A stretch of 64,000 nucleotides of DNA from Nitrosophilus alvini (GTDB lineage Bacteria; Campylobacterota; Campylobacteria; Campylobacterales; Nitratiruptoraceae), in the NCBI RefSeq assembly GCF_015100395.1, contig NZ_AP022847.1, positions 1,571,501 through 1,635,500 of the forward strand, given 5' to 3'. This document shows positions 10,022-19,565 of this stretch, piece after piece. The stretch's first letter is position 1; each line of letters starts with the position of its first letter. The notes below the pieces were generated by a model. The model was given only the letters and a program-made list of their open reading frames with translations, was not told the DNA's origin and ran no database searches. The translations under genes were made by a program, and so were the position numbers.

Positions 10022-10558
10022 ATGAATATAAAAATAGCAAATATTTTGTTTCTTATTATGATGACTCTGACTCTAAATGCCCAGGAAGGTACGCTTTATG
10101 TGATGCCTAAAGAGTCAAAAGAGGCACTATCTGCTCTTCTTGATTCCATTGACAAAGCAAAATCAAAAATCGACGTGGCCATATACAGTTTTACACATAA
10201 AAAGATAGCTAAAAGACTTAAAAATGCGGCAAAAAGAGGGGTCAAGGTTAGAATAATATTTGATAAAAAATCAAACATAAACTATAAAAGAAGTCAGCTC
10301 AGATATCTGGCGAAATATTCAAATATTGATATCTATCTTATAAACGGAAAGAGATTCAAAAATAGAAAATATTTCGGAAAAATGCATATGAAACTTGCCA
10401 TCATCGATAATAGACGGCTTATTTTCGGTTCTGCGAACTGGTCCAATTCCGGATTTGGAAAAAATTATGAATTGCTGTATATTATAGACAGTTACCATAT
10501 GGCAAAAAAAGCTGGGAATTATTATGAACAGATGATCAGGGAAGCGGAAAGATACTAA
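10022..10558 (+). CDS. nucT: Phospholipase D-family nuclease NucT, secreted/membrane-bound
   Basis: 178 aa. A signal peptide (residues 1-20, ending LNAQ) precedes a single PLD domain. One HKD motif is present, H-x-K-x4-D in MHMKLAIIDNRRLIFGSANWS, so it should act as a dimer like Nuc. In H. pylori the equivalent, beside the poly-E gene, is NucT, a surface nuclease thought to help purine salvage. AAAAGGA lies 6 bp before ATG. It diverges from the acidic-protein gene and converges on the ABC gene with only 3 bp between them. Confidence 0.88.
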   Translation: MNIKIANILFLIMMTLTLNAQEGTLYVMPKESKEALSALLDSIDKAKSKIDVAIYSFTHKKIAKRLKNAAKRGVKVRIIFDKKSNINYKRSQLRYLAKYSNIDIYLINGKRFKNRKYFGKMHMKLAIIDNRRLIFGSANWSNSGFGKNYELLYIIDSYHMAKKAGNYYEQMIREAERY

Positions 10559-10561
10559 TTG

Positions 10562-11248
10562 TCAAAAATCCTGAATCTTTACAAGTTTCCTGTTTTCCAG
10601 TTTGTAAACACGATCGCACTTTTTTGCGAGATCTAAATCATGAGTAACAAGAAAAAGGGCACCGCCTGACTTTTTTAGATATCCGAAGACCCTTTGCATA
10701 ACTTCGCCTGCGGTCTTTTTATCCAGATTTCCGGTAGGTTCATCCGCAAAAATAATTTTTGGTTTTTTTGTCAGTACCCTCGCTATGGAGACTCTTTGCT
10801 GCTCACCGCCGCTTAATTCGGTAACTTTTTTATGTATAACTTTTTTTATTCCGAAAGAGTCGATAATCTCTTCATCTATCTCTTTTTTTGCAAGCAAAGA
10901 AGCCACTTTTATATTCTCAAAAGCACTAAAACCTTTGAAAAGATAATGAGATTGAAAAATGATGCCTATCTTTTCTCTTCTGATTTCCATAATATCTTTT
11001 TTATGAGAATTATAGATTTTTTTTCCAAAAAGAGTTACTTCACCCTTTTGAGGTTTTAAAAGTGTAGAAAGGATATGCAAAAGAGTCGATTTTCCACTGC
11101 CGCTTACACCTATAACAGCAACACTTTCGCAACTCTTCAACTGCAGTGTTACATTATCGAACAGGGGATAGTCAAATGAGTGGGAGATATTTGAAGCATT
11201 CAAAAGAAGAGAAGAGATCTCTTCTCTCTCTTCTGTTTTTTTTGTCAT
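10562..11248 (-). CDS. ABC transporter ATP-binding protein, LolD/MacB-like
   Basis: 228 aa. Walker A is GVSGSGKST, the Q-loop is IIFQSHYLF, the signature is LSGGEQQR, Walker B is KIIFADEPTGNLD and the switch His is in LVTHD. The EPTGNLDKKTAGEV pattern is typical of the LolD/FtsE/MacB group, which power lipoprotein release or mechanotransmission. No permease is adjacent, so the partner is elsewhere. The gene follows tsf after 1 bp, and I recall the same rpsB-tsf-ATPase order in C. jejuni. Confidence 0.88.
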   Translation of the reverse strand: MTKKTEEREEISSLLLNASNISHSFDYPLFDNVTLQLKSCESVAVIGVSGSGKSTLLHILSTLLKPQKGEVTLFGKKIYNSHKKDIMEIRREKIGIIFQSHYLFKGFSAFENIKVASLLAKKEIDEEIIDSFGIKKVIHKKVTELSGGEQQRVSIARVLTKKPKIIFADEPTGNLDKKTAGEVMQRVFGYLKKSGGALFLVTHDLDLAKKCDRVYKLENRKLVKIQDF

Positions 11249-11249
11249 T

Positions 11250-12170
11250 TTATTCGCCGAGCTGCTGAGCTACCTCTTCAGCGAAAGAGCATCCTTTTTT
11301 CTCGATCCCTTCGCCAAGTTCATATCTTACAAACTCTACAATCTTAGCTGTCCCTCCGGCTTTTTTAGCAGCTTCTTCAAGAACTTGTCTGACAGTTTTT
11401 TTGTCATCTTTGACAAATTTCTGTCCAAGAAGTGTATTTTCTTCTACAAATTTTTTGATTTTTCCCGGAAGAATTTTTTCGATGATATTTGCAGGTTTGC
11501 CCTCTTTCTCAAGCTGAGCTACCGCTATCTCTTTCTCTTTTTCAATAACACTCTCGGGAATTGAGCTCTCATCAAGATATTTTGGATTCATAGCTGCTAT
11601 ATGCATAGCTATATCTTTCAAAATATCTTTTATAGAATCACATACTTCGGGTTTGTCGCAAACAGCTGCAACAATAACGCCTATTTTTCCTCCCATGTGA
11701 AGATATCCGTTTACAACACCGTTACCTTCTACGCAGATTCTGTCAAATCTTCTTACAATAATGTTTTCTCCGATTTTTGCAATCTGCGCTTTCATAAACT
11801 CTTCAAATTTTATACCGTCAATTTCGGTTTCTAAAAGATCCTCTACAGTATCAGGCGCCGTTACATGGATATGCTTAGTCGCTTTTTTTACAAGAGCCTG
11901 AAAGTTATCGTTTTGAGCTACAAAATCTGTTTCAGAGTTTATTTCGCTTATCGTAGCACATTTGTAGTCATCGCTTATTTCGATGGTTATAGCTCCTTCG
12001 CTTGCTACTCTATCCGCTTTCTTTGCAGCTTTGGCGATACCCTTTTTTCTTAGAATATCTACCGCTTTATCAAGGTCTCCTTCAGCTTCAATGAGGGCTT
12101 TTTTACAATCCATCATTCCGGCACCGGTTTTCAGTCTCAAATCTTTTACCATAGCTGCACTGATATTCAT
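11250..12170 (-). CDS. tsf: Translation elongation factor Ts
   Basis: 306 aa. It is the guanine-nucleotide exchange factor for EF-Tu. The N-terminal UBA-like domain is VKDLRLKTGAGMMDCKKAL, and the EF-Tu contact motif TDFVAQND is at about residue 80. The start ATG overlaps the rpsB stop by one base (TAATG), with a GGAGG-type site inside the rpsB end. It is slightly longer than E. coli EF-Ts, as is common in this phylum. Confidence 0.96.
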   Translation of the reverse strand: MNISAAMVKDLRLKTGAGMMDCKKALIEAEGDLDKAVDILRKKGIAKAAKKADRVASEGAITIEISDDYKCATISEINSETDFVAQNDNFQALVKKATKHIHVTAPDTVEDLLETEIDGIKFEEFMKAQIAKIGENIIVRRFDRICVEGNGVVNGYLHMGGKIGVIVAAVCDKPEVCDSIKDILKDIAMHIAAMNPKYLDESSIPESVIEKEKEIAVAQLEKEGKPANIIEKILPGKIKKFVEENTLLGQKFVKDDKKTVRQVLEEAAKKAGGTAKIVEFVRYELGEGIEKKGCSFAEEVAQQLGE

Positions 12171-12967
12171 TATTCTGTCTCCTCCTCTTTAGCTGCTTCT
12201 TCTTTTGCCTCTTCTACAGTTTCGGCTATCTCTTCTTCTGTTACCTCTTCAACTGCAGCCTCTTCCTGCTCTTCCGCCTCTTCCTGTGCTCTAAGCTCTT
12301 TTCCTTCGATGATAGCCTCTGCCATCTCTTTGCAGAAAAGCTGTATAGATCTGATAGCATCATCATTTCCCGGAATAGGATAGTCTATAACATCAGGATC
12401 GCAGTTTGTATCAAGAGGGGCAATTACCGGAATTCCAAGCTTATTCGCCTCTTTTACCGCAATATGCTCTCTTACCGCATCAATAACAAAAAGCATATCC
12501 GGCAACGTTTTCATATCTCTGATTCCGCCCAGAAAGTTTTCAAGTTTCTCTTTTCTTCTTTTGAGCATCAAAGCTTCTTTTTTTGTAAGAAGCTCCATCT
12601 GACCGCTCTTTTCCATCTCTTCTATAACTTCAAGTTTTCTTATTGATTTTTTAATCGTAGGAAAGTTCGTAAGAGTTCCACCAAGCCATCTTGAATTGAC
12701 GTATGGCATTCCGGCTTTTTGCGCATACTCCTGTATAGCGTTTCTCGCCTGTTTCTTTGTTCCCACAAAAAGTATTGTTTTTCCTTCTTTTGCCGCATCT
12801 CTTGCTATGTTATATGTATATCTGAAATATCTCAGAGTCTTTTGAAGGTCGATAATATGGATATTCTTTCTTACTCCAAAGATATATTTTTTCATCTTTG
12901 GATTCCATCTTCTTGTCTGATGTCCGAAGTGCACCCCGCATTCGAGCAGGTCTTTCATTGTAACCAT
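12170..12967 (-). CDS. rpsB: 30S ribosomal protein uS2
   Basis: 265 aa from ATG 12967, where AAGGAG lies 5 bp upstream and the peptide begins [20 protein letters not shown], the usual S2 start. A 20-residue upstream extension in frame is untranslated leader. The S2 core includes [22 protein letters not shown] and the [24 protein letters not shown] region. An acidic tail (about 35 residues of Glu/Ala) ends the protein. It is cotranscribed with tsf. A structured leader precedes it. Confidence 0.97.
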   Translation of the reverse strand: MVTMKDLLECGVHFGHQTRRWNPKMKKYIFGVRKNIHIIDLQKTLRYFRYTYNIARDAAKEGKTILFVGTKKQARNAIQEYAQKAGMPYVNSRWLGGTLTNFPTIKKSIRKLEVIEEMEKSGQMELLTKKEALMLKRRKEKLENFLGGIRDMKTLPDMLFVIDAVREHIAVKEANKLGIPVIAPLDTNCDPDVIDYPIPGNDDAIRSIQLFCKEMAEAIIEGKELRAQEEAEEQEEAAVEEVTEEEIAETVEEAKEEAAKEEETE

Positions 12968-13064
12968 TGGTTCTCCTTGTCTGTTGTTTAGGTTTTTGCC
13001 TCCACACCCATCAACGCTCTCGCGCAACCTCTCAAGGATTGGTGTGTGTGTTTTGGCTTTTGAA
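12968..13064 (-). promoter_or_regulatory. Structured 5' leader of rpsB (candidate autoregulatory element)
   Basis: Upstream of rpsB a TAAAAT -10 at 13071-13076 predicts a leader of about 97 nt. It holds a dyad: CACACC at 13003-13008 pairs with GGTGTG at 13041-13046, extended by ATC/GAT (13010-13012/13037-13039), and it encloses a small CGC-TCTC-GCG hairpin (13015-13024). The helix starts about 35 nt before the ATG. Leaders that bind S2 are known in other proteobacteria; assignment here is inference from position and folding. Confidence 0.5.
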
Positions 13065-13103
13065 CTGGCAATTTTACTAAAATTTCCCTTAATTTTAGCT
13101 TTC

Positions 13104-13580
13104 TTAAAGCTTACCCTTTCTCAGCTCTTTTAATTTCTCTTTTACCTCCTCCGCATGCCCCTTTACCTTCACTTTCGGCCATATATAGGCTATCTTACCT
13201 TCAGGATCAATAAGAAAAGTCGATCTTATGACCCCTTCGAACTCTTTGCCATACATCTTTTTAAGCCCCCACGCTCCATACTTTTTGAGGACTTCTTTTT
13301 CGGTATCGCTAAGTAGCGTTATTTTGAGCCCTTTTTTCTCTATAAAATTTCTGTGTTTTTGCGTCGTATCCGGGCTTACACCCAAAATAACCGCGTCTTG
13401 TTCTTCAAACTCCGGCATCCGCTCGGTAAAATCACATGCTTCGGTAGTACATCCGGGCGTGTTATCCTTGGGATAAAAATATAGAACAACCCATTTTCCT
13501 TTCAAATCATGAAGACATATCTCAACATCATCTTGATTCGGCAAACAAAAATCCGGCGCCAAATCTGCAATTTTCAACAT
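13104..13580 (-). CDS. bcp: Thioredoxin-dependent peroxiredoxin, Bcp/PrxQ type
   Basis: 158 aa. It reduces hydroperoxides with electrons from thioredoxin. The peroxidatic Cys is C44 in TPGCTTEAC and the resolving Cys is C49, the atypical 2-Cys spacing of PrxQ. The conserved Arg is in [22 protein letters not shown] lies upstream of ATG. It precedes rpsB on the same strand but rpsB has its own promoter. TrxA and TrxB, its reductants, are encoded about 9 kb away. Confidence 0.94.
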   Translation of the reverse strand: MLKIADLAPDFCLPNQDDVEICLHDLKGKWVVLYFYPKDNTPGCTTEACDFTERMPEFEEQDAVILGVSPDTTQKHRNFIEKKGLKITLLSDTEKEVLKKYGAWGLKKMYGKEFEGVIRSTFLIDPEGKIAYIWPKVKVKGHAEEVKEKLKELRKGKL

Positions 13581-13625
13581 CTATTCTCCTTTTTAGTGTT
13601 AGTGTTGGAACAACATCGATCACTT

Positions 13626-14111
13626 TCAAGGGTTCCTCTCTACAAACTCGGCATTTTTATAAAACTCTTTAAGTTTTTTTGCAAAAATCCCTGTTTCATC
13701 ACTCTTTAAAAGGTTGCAGTTTTCGTCATATACTCTGGCACTGCACAAAGCACAGCTCGGCGATTTTGATTTTAGAAAAAATTTCTCTATATCAGGATAT
13801 CTTTTCGCAAATCTTTGCGCCTCATTTGCAATCTTTTCGGTATAGTCTTTGCGACTCTCGTTTCCAATGGCTCGAATGCTTCCATCTTTTTTTATCAGAT
13901 CTATCGTTTCTCTGGGAGTTCCCAATATATTATCTTCTGGGCAAAAAGAGACTACATCATACTCTTTGATCTCTTTTATCAACTCCTCGTCTCTTCTGTT
14001 TCCTCCGTCATATCTGCAATTTTCCCCCAACAGACATGCACTTACGGCTACTTTTGTGTTGGAGCCAGTATCTTTTGGCTTTCTCACTTTCTTGCTTTTA
14101 CACAATAACAA
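13626..14111 (-). CDS. DUF523 family protein
   Basis: 161 aa at most. The family core is visible as VAVSACLLGENCRYDGGNRRD, SFCPEDNILGTPRETIDL and the C-terminal SKSPSCALCSARVYDE, with paired cysteines that could bind metal. Function of DUF523 is not established to my knowledge. No ATG exists before the VSACLLG motif; possible starts are TTG 14111, TTG 14105 or GTG 14087, none with a strong ribosome site. It overlaps the end of the aldehyde dehydrogenase gene by up to 14 bp, so it is probably translated by coupling. Confidence 0.82.
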   Translation of the reverse strand: MLLCKSKKVRKPKDTGSNTKVAVSACLLGENCRYDGGNRRDEELIKEIKEYDVVSFCPEDNILGTPRETIDLIKKDGSIRAIGNESRKDYTEKIANEAQRFAKRYPDIEKFFLKSKSPSCALCSARVYDENCNLLKSDETGIFAKKLKEFYKNAEFVERNP

Positions 14112-15513
14112 CCGACTTTATTTCCGTATACTCTTCGAGTGCAAATTCCGGCCCCTCTCTACCTATACCGCTAAGTTTCACACCACCGTAAGGCTGGATA
14201 TCGAATCTTAAAGTCGGAATATCGTTTACAACGACACCTCCTGCCTCCGCATCCTCTATGAATCTTTGTACAAGCTTCAAATTATTTGTAAATATTGAAA
14301 ACTGCAGGCCATAAGGCGAGTTGTTGATCCTTTTGATTGCATCATCATAATTTTTCACCTTGACAAGGCTTACTATGGGAGCAAAAACCTCTTCGCAGAC
14401 TATTTTCATCTCTTCGGTAACATCAGCCATTACGGTAGGATAAAAAAGTTTTCCTTCCGATTTTCCTCCCGCAACTACTTTTGCCCCTTCCTGTTTCGCA
14501 CTCTCGACCCAGTTCAAAGCTCTTTTGGCAGCCTCTTCGTTGATAAGCGGTCCCATAAATGTATCTTCTTCATAAGGGGAGCCTACTTTCAACTTGCCTG
14601 TCTCTTTTGCCATAAGAGCAGCAAACTCCTCATATACAGCTTCATCAACATATATTCTTTGCAAAGATATGCAAACCTGCCCTGAGTTGACAAAAGCTCC
14701 GAATGCGCATCTTTTTGCGGCATATTCAATATCTGCGCTTTTTTCTATAAAGGTGGCTGCGTTTCCGCCAAGCTCCAGGCCTATCTTTTTTATCCCGGCA
14801 CTTTTCGTTATTATTTCGCCCACCTGAACACTTCCTGTAAAACTGACGACTCTGGGAATATCACTTGTTACAAGAGCACTTCCCACTTCTGCATCGCCGT
14901 AAACGACGCTTAATGCATCTTCGATCGCAAATTCGCTCTCAATAAACAGTTTTGCAAATTTATATGCAGTGAGAGGCGCTTCGGGTGTAGGTTTGAGCAC
15001 AACACTGCATCCTGCTCCCAGAGCCGGGGCAATTTTATGTGCGACCAGATTCAAAGGAAAATTAAACGGAGTAATGGCAGCGACAACTCCCGCCGGAACT
15101 CTTTTGTAAAAAGAGAGGGTTTTCTTTCCACTTAAAGTAGCATCGGTATTTATCGTCTCACCTTTCATATGCAAAACTGCATCTGCGGCAAGTTCAATCG
15201 TTTCGGCACATCTGTCCACCTCTACACGAGAAAACTGTATCGGTTTTGCTATTTCATCCGTTATCGTTTTTGCAAACTCCTCTTTTTTTTCTCTGAGTCT
15301 TTTTGCAACGTCTCTTAGCCAGGCTACTCTTTGAGAAATATTTGATTTTTTTGTTCTTTCAAACGCTCTTTTTGCACAGATAAGGGCTTCTTTGGCATCT
15401 TCTGCACTACATTTGGGATAGAGCGATACAACTTCACCGCTAAATGGACTTACTCTTTTTATCATCTCTTTTTTTTCTATCTCTTTGCTTCCTATAAGCA
15501 GTTTCGCTTCCAT
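14098..15513 (-). CDS. NAD(P)-dependent aldehyde dehydrogenase (lactaldehyde/GapN-like group)
   Basis: 471 aa. ALDH superfamily catalytic residues are in place: N151 in TPFNFPLN, E247 in GLELGGN and the nucleophile C281 in NSGQVCISLQ. The nucleotide-binding FTGSVQVGE segment is near residue 225. Closest in style to the short ALDHs annotated as lactaldehyde, succinate-semialdehyde or non-phosphorylating glyceraldehyde-3-phosphate dehydrogenase; substrate cannot be chosen from sequence alone. AGGAG is 7 bp before ATG. It leads a short operon with DUF523. Confidence 0.9.
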   Translation of the reverse strand: MEAKLLIGSKEIEKKEMIKRVSPFSGEVVSLYPKCSAEDAKEALICAKRAFERTKKSNISQRVAWLRDVAKRLREKKEEFAKTITDEIAKPIQFSRVEVDRCAETIELAADAVLHMKGETINTDATLSGKKTLSFYKRVPAGVVAAITPFNFPLNLVAHKIAPALGAGCSVVLKPTPEAPLTAYKFAKLFIESEFAIEDALSVVYGDAEVGSALVTSDIPRVVSFTGSVQVGEIITKSAGIKKIGLELGGNAATFIEKSADIEYAAKRCAFGAFVNSGQVCISLQRIYVDEAVYEEFAALMAKETGKLKVGSPYEEDTFMGPLINEEAAKRALNWVESAKQEGAKVVAGGKSEGKLFYPTVMADVTEEMKIVCEEVFAPIVSLVKVKNYDDAIKRINNSPYGLQFSIFTNNLKLVQRFIEDAEAGGVVVNDIPTLRFDIQPYGGVKLSGIGREGPEFALEEYTEIKSVVIV

Positions 15514-15563
15514 TTAAAACTCCTGTTTTTAAGACATTTTCTTCTCTTTTAACCCTTTATTCT

Positions 15564-15569
15564 ATTATA
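15564..15569 (-). promoter_or_regulatory. -10 element for the aldehyde dehydrogenase gene
   Basis: TATAAT on the minus strand, about 50 bp before the ATG at 15513. For the divergent ilvE a weaker TATATT lies at 15593-15598 on the plus strand. Confidence 0.55.
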
Positions 15570-15629
15570 TTCTTGTTTAAACTATATTTTGATAGACTTG
15601 GCAAAATTTTATTTTCGGAGCCGAATATA

Positions 15630-16544
15630 ATGGAAAAAGCCAAATATATCTGGATGGACGGGGATTTTGTCAACTGGGATGATGCCAAAATCCACATTTT
15701 AAGCCATACGCTACATTACGGAAACGGTGTTTTTGAAGGAACCAGAGCATACAAAACCGAAAAAGGTCTGGCAATATTCAGACTCAGAGATCATACTAAA
15801 AGACTTTTGAATTCTGCAAAAATAACTATGATAAAGTCTCCGTATACTCTCGAAGAATTGGAAAATGCACAGATTGAACTTTTGAAAAAAAACGATTTCA
15901 AATCAAACGTATACATAAGACCGCTTATATTCTTAGGCTACGGTGTTATGGGTCTTTATCATGTAAATGCTCCTGTTAACGTTTCCATCGCCGCCTGGGA
16001 ATGGGGAAGCTACCTGGGTGATGAGGGATTAGAAAACGGTATCAGAGTAAAGATAAGCTCTTTTGCAAGGAACTCGGTAAAATCGACAATGGGGAAAGCA
16101 AAAGCTGTAGCCAACTATCTTAACTCTCAAATGGCAAAGTTTGAAGCTCTGGAAGCCGGATATGAAGAGGCACTTCTCCTTGATGAAGAGGGTTTTATTG
16201 CAGAAGGCAGCGGAGAATGCTTCTTTATAATAAGAGACGGAGTTTTGATTTCACCTCCAAATGACAACTCACTTGAATCAATTACACAAGAAACGGTACT
16301 CAGACTCGCACGTGACAAAGGCATACCTATAGAGAGAAGAAGAGTAACGAGAGATGAAGTATATATAGCAGATGAAGCGTTTTTCACAGGGACCGCCGCA
16401 GAAGTTACGCCAATAAATGAAGTGGATGGCAGAGTCATAGGAAATGGAAAAAGAGGAGAGATAACAAAAGAGCTCCAGAGCGCATATTTTGATGTAGTGT
16501 ATGGAAGAAACCCGGAATATGAACATTTTCTAACATATATATAG
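15630..16544 (+). CDS. ilvE: Branched-chain amino acid aminotransferase
   Basis: 304 aa from ATG 15630, giving MEKAKYIWMDGDFVNW; a 19-residue in-frame extension upstream lacks a ribosome site. It is a fold type IV PLP enzyme that transaminates Leu, Ile and Val with 2-oxoglutarate. The early motif HTLHYGNGVFEGTRAY, the Lys in STMGKAKAVANYLNSQ and the ALLLDEEGFIAEGSGECFF stretch match the family. GGAG lies 9 bp before the ATG. The next gene is the SPFH protein, an order I recall from C. jejuni. Confidence 0.94.
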   Translation: MEKAKYIWMDGDFVNWDDAKIHILSHTLHYGNGVFEGTRAYKTEKGLAIFRLRDHTKRLLNSAKITMIKSPYTLEELENAQIELLKKNDFKSNVYIRPLIFLGYGVMGLYHVNAPVNVSIAAWEWGSYLGDEGLENGIRVKISSFARNSVKSTMGKAKAVANYLNSQMAKFEALEAGYEEALLLDEEGFIAEGSGECFFIIRDGVLISPPNDNSLESITQETVLRLARDKGIPIERRRVTRDEVYIADEAFFTGTAAEVTPINEVDGRVIGNGKRGEITKELQSAYFDVVYGRNPEYEHFLTYI

Positions 16545-16566
16545 AACCTTTTTAAAAAATAATTTA

Positions 16567-16632
16567 TATAATTTAAAACAAGCAGATTTAAATTAATAAA
16601 TGTAAAATATGGTCAGCCTATGAAAAATAGGC
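16567..16632 (+). promoter_or_regulatory. Promoter and leader hairpin upstream of the SPFH gene
   Basis: TATAAT at 16567-16572 and a second candidate TAAAAT at 16603-16608, in a very AT-rich stretch. A 6-bp hairpin (GCCTAT 16616-16621, ATAGGC 16627-16632, loop GAAAA) follows. It could be a weak ilvE terminator, or part of the leader of the next gene. Confidence 0.45.
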
Positions 16633-16668
16633 AGATTTTAAAGAAAACCAGAGAAAAAGGAAATTTTA

Positions 16669-17730
16669 ATGCCTGCTGATTTGAATGACTATTTTAAAAA
16701 AAAGATGGATGAAAATAAAGGAAATGAAGGGGGACCGCCGCAGTTTCTCAAGGATTTCGGGAAAAAGGCTACCCTTATCTATATCGCCGCTACAATAATA
16801 ATACTCATCATAATAGCAAAACCGTACGTGATAGTTAACTCAGGCGAAGTGGGAATAAAAGTTACAGCCGGTAAATATGACCCTATGCCGCTTGAACCCG
16901 GAATACACTTTTTTATACCGGGAATCCAGAAAGTTATAAAAGTAGATACCAAAGTTAGAATTATCAATTACAAGAGTTCTGCCGCAAGAGAGGGCTTTAG
17001 AGATATAGGTGAGGGAATAAAAGTAAATCCAGCTATATCAGTTCTTGATGCCAGAGGTCTTCCGGTCTCCATCGACCTTACAGTTCAGTATAGACTAAAA
17101 CCGCAGGGTGCTCCTCAGACAATAGCGACCTGGGGACTCAGCTGGGAAGATAAGATAATCAACCCCGTTGTAAGAGACGTAGTCAGAAACGTAGTAGGTA
17201 TGTTCAAAGCTGAAGAGCTTCCTATCAAAAGAAACGAGATAGCAAGACTTATAGAAACAAAAGTGAGAGAAAGAATAGAAAAGCTACCAAATACACCGGT
17301 CGAACTTCTATCGGTTCAGCTAAGAGAGATAATCCTGCCGCAAAAAATAAAAGAGCAGATAGAAAGGGTTCAGATAGCAAAACAGGAAGCAGAAAGAGTA
17401 AAATACGAAGTTGAACGTGCAAGACAAGAGGCTGAAAAAAGAGCGGCTCTTGCACGAGGTGAGGCTGAGGCCAAAAAGATAAAGGCGCAGGGCGAGGCAG
17501 ATAGAATAATGATAGAGGCGAAAGCAAAAGCACAGGCGAACAGAGAAATAGGTCAAAGCGTAACAGCGAACCTGCTGAAACTCAAGCAGATTGAGGTTCA
17601 AGGCAAATTCAACGAAGCGCTCAAAGAGAACAAAGATGCAAAAATATTCCTTACACCTGGCGGCGCCGTTCCTAATATCTGGATAGACACAAAAGAGAAA
17701 CAGAAAGCAACATCTGCTCAAAGCAGATGA
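16669..17730 (+). CDS. SPFH/prohibitin-domain membrane protein
   Basis: 353 aa. A cytoplasmic N-terminus (1-33) leads into a single transmembrane helix (about 34-53), then the SPFH domain (about 55-240: VNSGEVGIKVTAGKYDP onward) and a long coiled coil rich in Ala, Glu and Arg (about 240-305) as in HflK/prohibitin. Such proteins form ring-like membrane scaffolds and often modulate FtsH; no HflC partner is adjacent. AAAGGA is 7 bp before ATG. It stands downstream of ilvE, as in Campylobacter. Confidence 0.9.
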   Translation: MPADLNDYFKKKMDENKGNEGGPPQFLKDFGKKATLIYIAATIIILIIIAKPYVIVNSGEVGIKVTAGKYDPMPLEPGIHFFIPGIQKVIKVDTKVRIINYKSSAAREGFRDIGEGIKVNPAISVLDARGLPVSIDLTVQYRLKPQGAPQTIATWGLSWEDKIINPVVRDVVRNVVGMFKAEELPIKRNEIARLIETKVRERIEKLPNTPVELLSVQLREIILPQKIKEQIERVQIAKQEAERVKYEVERARQEAEKRAALARGEAEAKKIKAQGEADRIMIEAKAKAQANREIGQSVTANLLKLKQIEVQGKFNEALKENKDAKIFLTPGGAVPNIWIDTKEKQKATSAQSR

Positions 17731-17776
17731 TGCTCCACTGTTTCTTAACAGATAGTATCTTTGAACAGGATTAAAG

Positions 17777-18457
17777 ATGGACTTTATAGAATCTATCGAC
17801 TGGGAAAAAAATCCTCTCATACCGGCAATCGTTCAGGACATTGACACAAACGAAGTGCTGATGCTGGCATATATGAATAAAGAGGCTCTTGAAAAAAGTA
17901 TAAAGAGCGGCTATGCCCACTACTACTCCAGAAGCCGTCGCAAACTTTGGAAAAAGGGTGAAACAAGCGGACATACCCAAAAAATAGAGGAGATAAAACT
18001 TGACTGCGACAGTGATACCGTTTTGCTTAAGGTCAAACAGACAGGGCCCGCATGCCACACAGGAAGACAGAGCTGCTTTTTTAAAGATATATCCAAAAAT
18101 ATAATCTCTTCAGAGCCTCTGAAACCTACAGAAGAGATATACTCACCTGTTGATGCCTTGTATCACACAATAATGGAAAGAAAAGAGGCCGACATTGAGA
18201 GCTCATGGACAGCCAGACTTTTTGCCAAAGGTGAAAACACAATTTTGAAAAAAGTCATAGAAGAAGCGGGAGAGTTCTGTTTTGCGGTAAAAGACAATAG
18301 TAAAAAAGAGATTGTTTATGAGGCAGCAGACCTTCTGTATCACTCTCTTGTAGCTCTCGCATACAGAGATATCCATCCCGAACTTGTAAGAGAAGAGATA
18401 AAAAGAAGATTTGGCCAAAGCGGAATCGAAGAGAAGAAGAGCAGAAAAAACAGATAA
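17777..18457 (+). CDS. hisIE: Bifunctional phosphoribosyl-AMP cyclohydrolase / phosphoribosyl-ATP pyrophosphatase
   Basis: 226 aa. The N-terminal HisI domain (1-105) carries metal-site residues in [10 protein letters not shown] and the [13 protein letters not shown] motif. The C-terminal HisE domain (about 125-210) is MazG-like with [15 protein letters not shown] and [13 protein letters not shown]. Together they perform steps two and three of histidine synthesis. It lies 46 bp after the SPFH gene. Other his genes are not in this window. Confidence 0.95.
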   Translation: MDFIESIDWEKNPLIPAIVQDIDTNEVLMLAYMNKEALEKSIKSGYAHYYSRSRRKLWKKGETSGHTQKIEEIKLDCDSDTVLLKVKQTGPACHTGRQSCFFKDISKNIISSEPLKPTEEIYSPVDALYHTIMERKEADIESSWTARLFAKGENTILKKVIEEAGEFCFAVKDNSKKEIVYEAADLLYHSLVALAYRDIHPELVREEIKRRFGQSGIEEKKSRKNR

Positions 18458-18534
18458 AAAGCTACAAACAGTGAATCAATAGTTGCGCTCATTATAAATC
18501 AAAATGAAAACCAAGGTGTTGATATAACCCTCCA

Positions 18535-19551
18535 CTAGTAGAGAATTCCCTCTTTCAGAAGCGCTTTTCTGATATCTCTCATCTGTCTGTTTTTATCCCT
18601 GCACCACAGAGGAGTAAGCAAAGTATCGTCGTCTATTCCGGCTGTCACTCTCTGGACTATCATATCTTTTGGAATCATTTTCAATACTTTTGTCAAAGTA
18701 TCTATATAAAGTTCTTCGCTTATAGGCTTGAATCTGCCTTTTGTAAAGTCTACAGCAAGAGCTGTATTTTTTACAACATAAAGAGGGTGTATTTTTATCG
18801 AATCTATTCCCCATTCTATAGACTTTTCAACGGTTCTTAGCATCATATCCTGCGTCTCATCCGGAAGACCGAATATCACATGCCCGCATACCTTTAGACC
18901 TCTTTTTTTTGTCTTTTTTATCCACTCTTCAACATTTTTGCTGTCATGACCTCTGTTAATTTTCTCAAGTGTTTCGTCATACACAGACTGAATGCCGTAT
19001 TCTACCCATATCTCTTTTGTCTTTGCAAGCTCCTGCAGATAGTCCAGTATCTCTTCGGTTATAGAATCACTTCTGGTTCCGATACTCAGGCCTATAACAT
19101 CATCGAAAGTAAGAGCCTTTTCATATAGAGCTCTTAGTGTATCTATCGGTGCATACGTATTTGTAAAAGACTGAAAATATACCAGAAATTTTTCGGCGCC
19201 TTTTTTTTCAAGTCTCTTTTTGGTTGCATAGTATTGAAATTCTAGCTCTTTAATCTGTCTCTCAAGAAGGGGATTGGTTTTGACCGCAGGATTTAAAAAA
19301 AACTTTTTTGTCGCTGTTTTGTTCAGATTTGGACTGAATGATTCATTAAGGCAGAAGGTGCATCCGCCTTTTGCAACTGTACCGTCTATATTCGGACATG
19401 TAAAGCCGGGTATACTTATAGGAACTTTATAAACACTCTTTCGTAGAGTTTTTTTGTAATATCTTCCGAATGTCAGTATTTTTTTCACTTTTTTACTCTT
19501 CACCCGCTTCAAAGTATCAGCCGGGATCATAGATTTCAATAAACTTGTCAC
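18535..19551 (-). CDS. Radical SAM protein, YhcC/TIGR01212 family
   Basis: 338 aa. The family-specific iron-sulfur cysteines are spread as C-x11/12-C-x2-C in CPNIDGTVAKGGCTFC, as in YhcC-like proteins. Other marks are YFQSFTNTYAP, GLSIGTRSD and WVEYGIQSVYDETLEKINRGHD. The product of this family is not firmly known; E. coli YhcC is linked by context to glutamate synthase. The start is a GTG 14 bp after the purF stop, with AAGCGG as a weak ribosome site. It shares an operon with purF. Confidence 0.9.
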   Translation of the reverse strand: MTSLLKSMIPADTLKRVKSKKVKKILTFGRYYKKTLRKSVYKVPISIPGFTCPNIDGTVAKGGCTFCLNESFSPNLNKTATKKFFLNPAVKTNPLLERQIKELEFQYYATKKRLEKKGAEKFLVYFQSFTNTYAPIDTLRALYEKALTFDDVIGLSIGTRSDSITEEILDYLQELAKTKEIWVEYGIQSVYDETLEKINRGHDSKNVEEWIKKTKKRGLKVCGHVIFGLPDETQDMMLRTVEKSIEWGIDSIKIHPLYVVKNTALAVDFTKGRFKPISEELYIDTLTKVLKMIPKDMIVQRVTAGIDDDTLLTPLWCRDKNRQMRDIRKALLKEGILY

Positions 19552-19565
19552 TTTTTTACCGCTTT

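Noticed and set aside
12968-13027. 20-residue N-terminal extension of uS2
   Set aside because: S2 starts at the ATG preceded by AAGGAG; the upstream part is leader.
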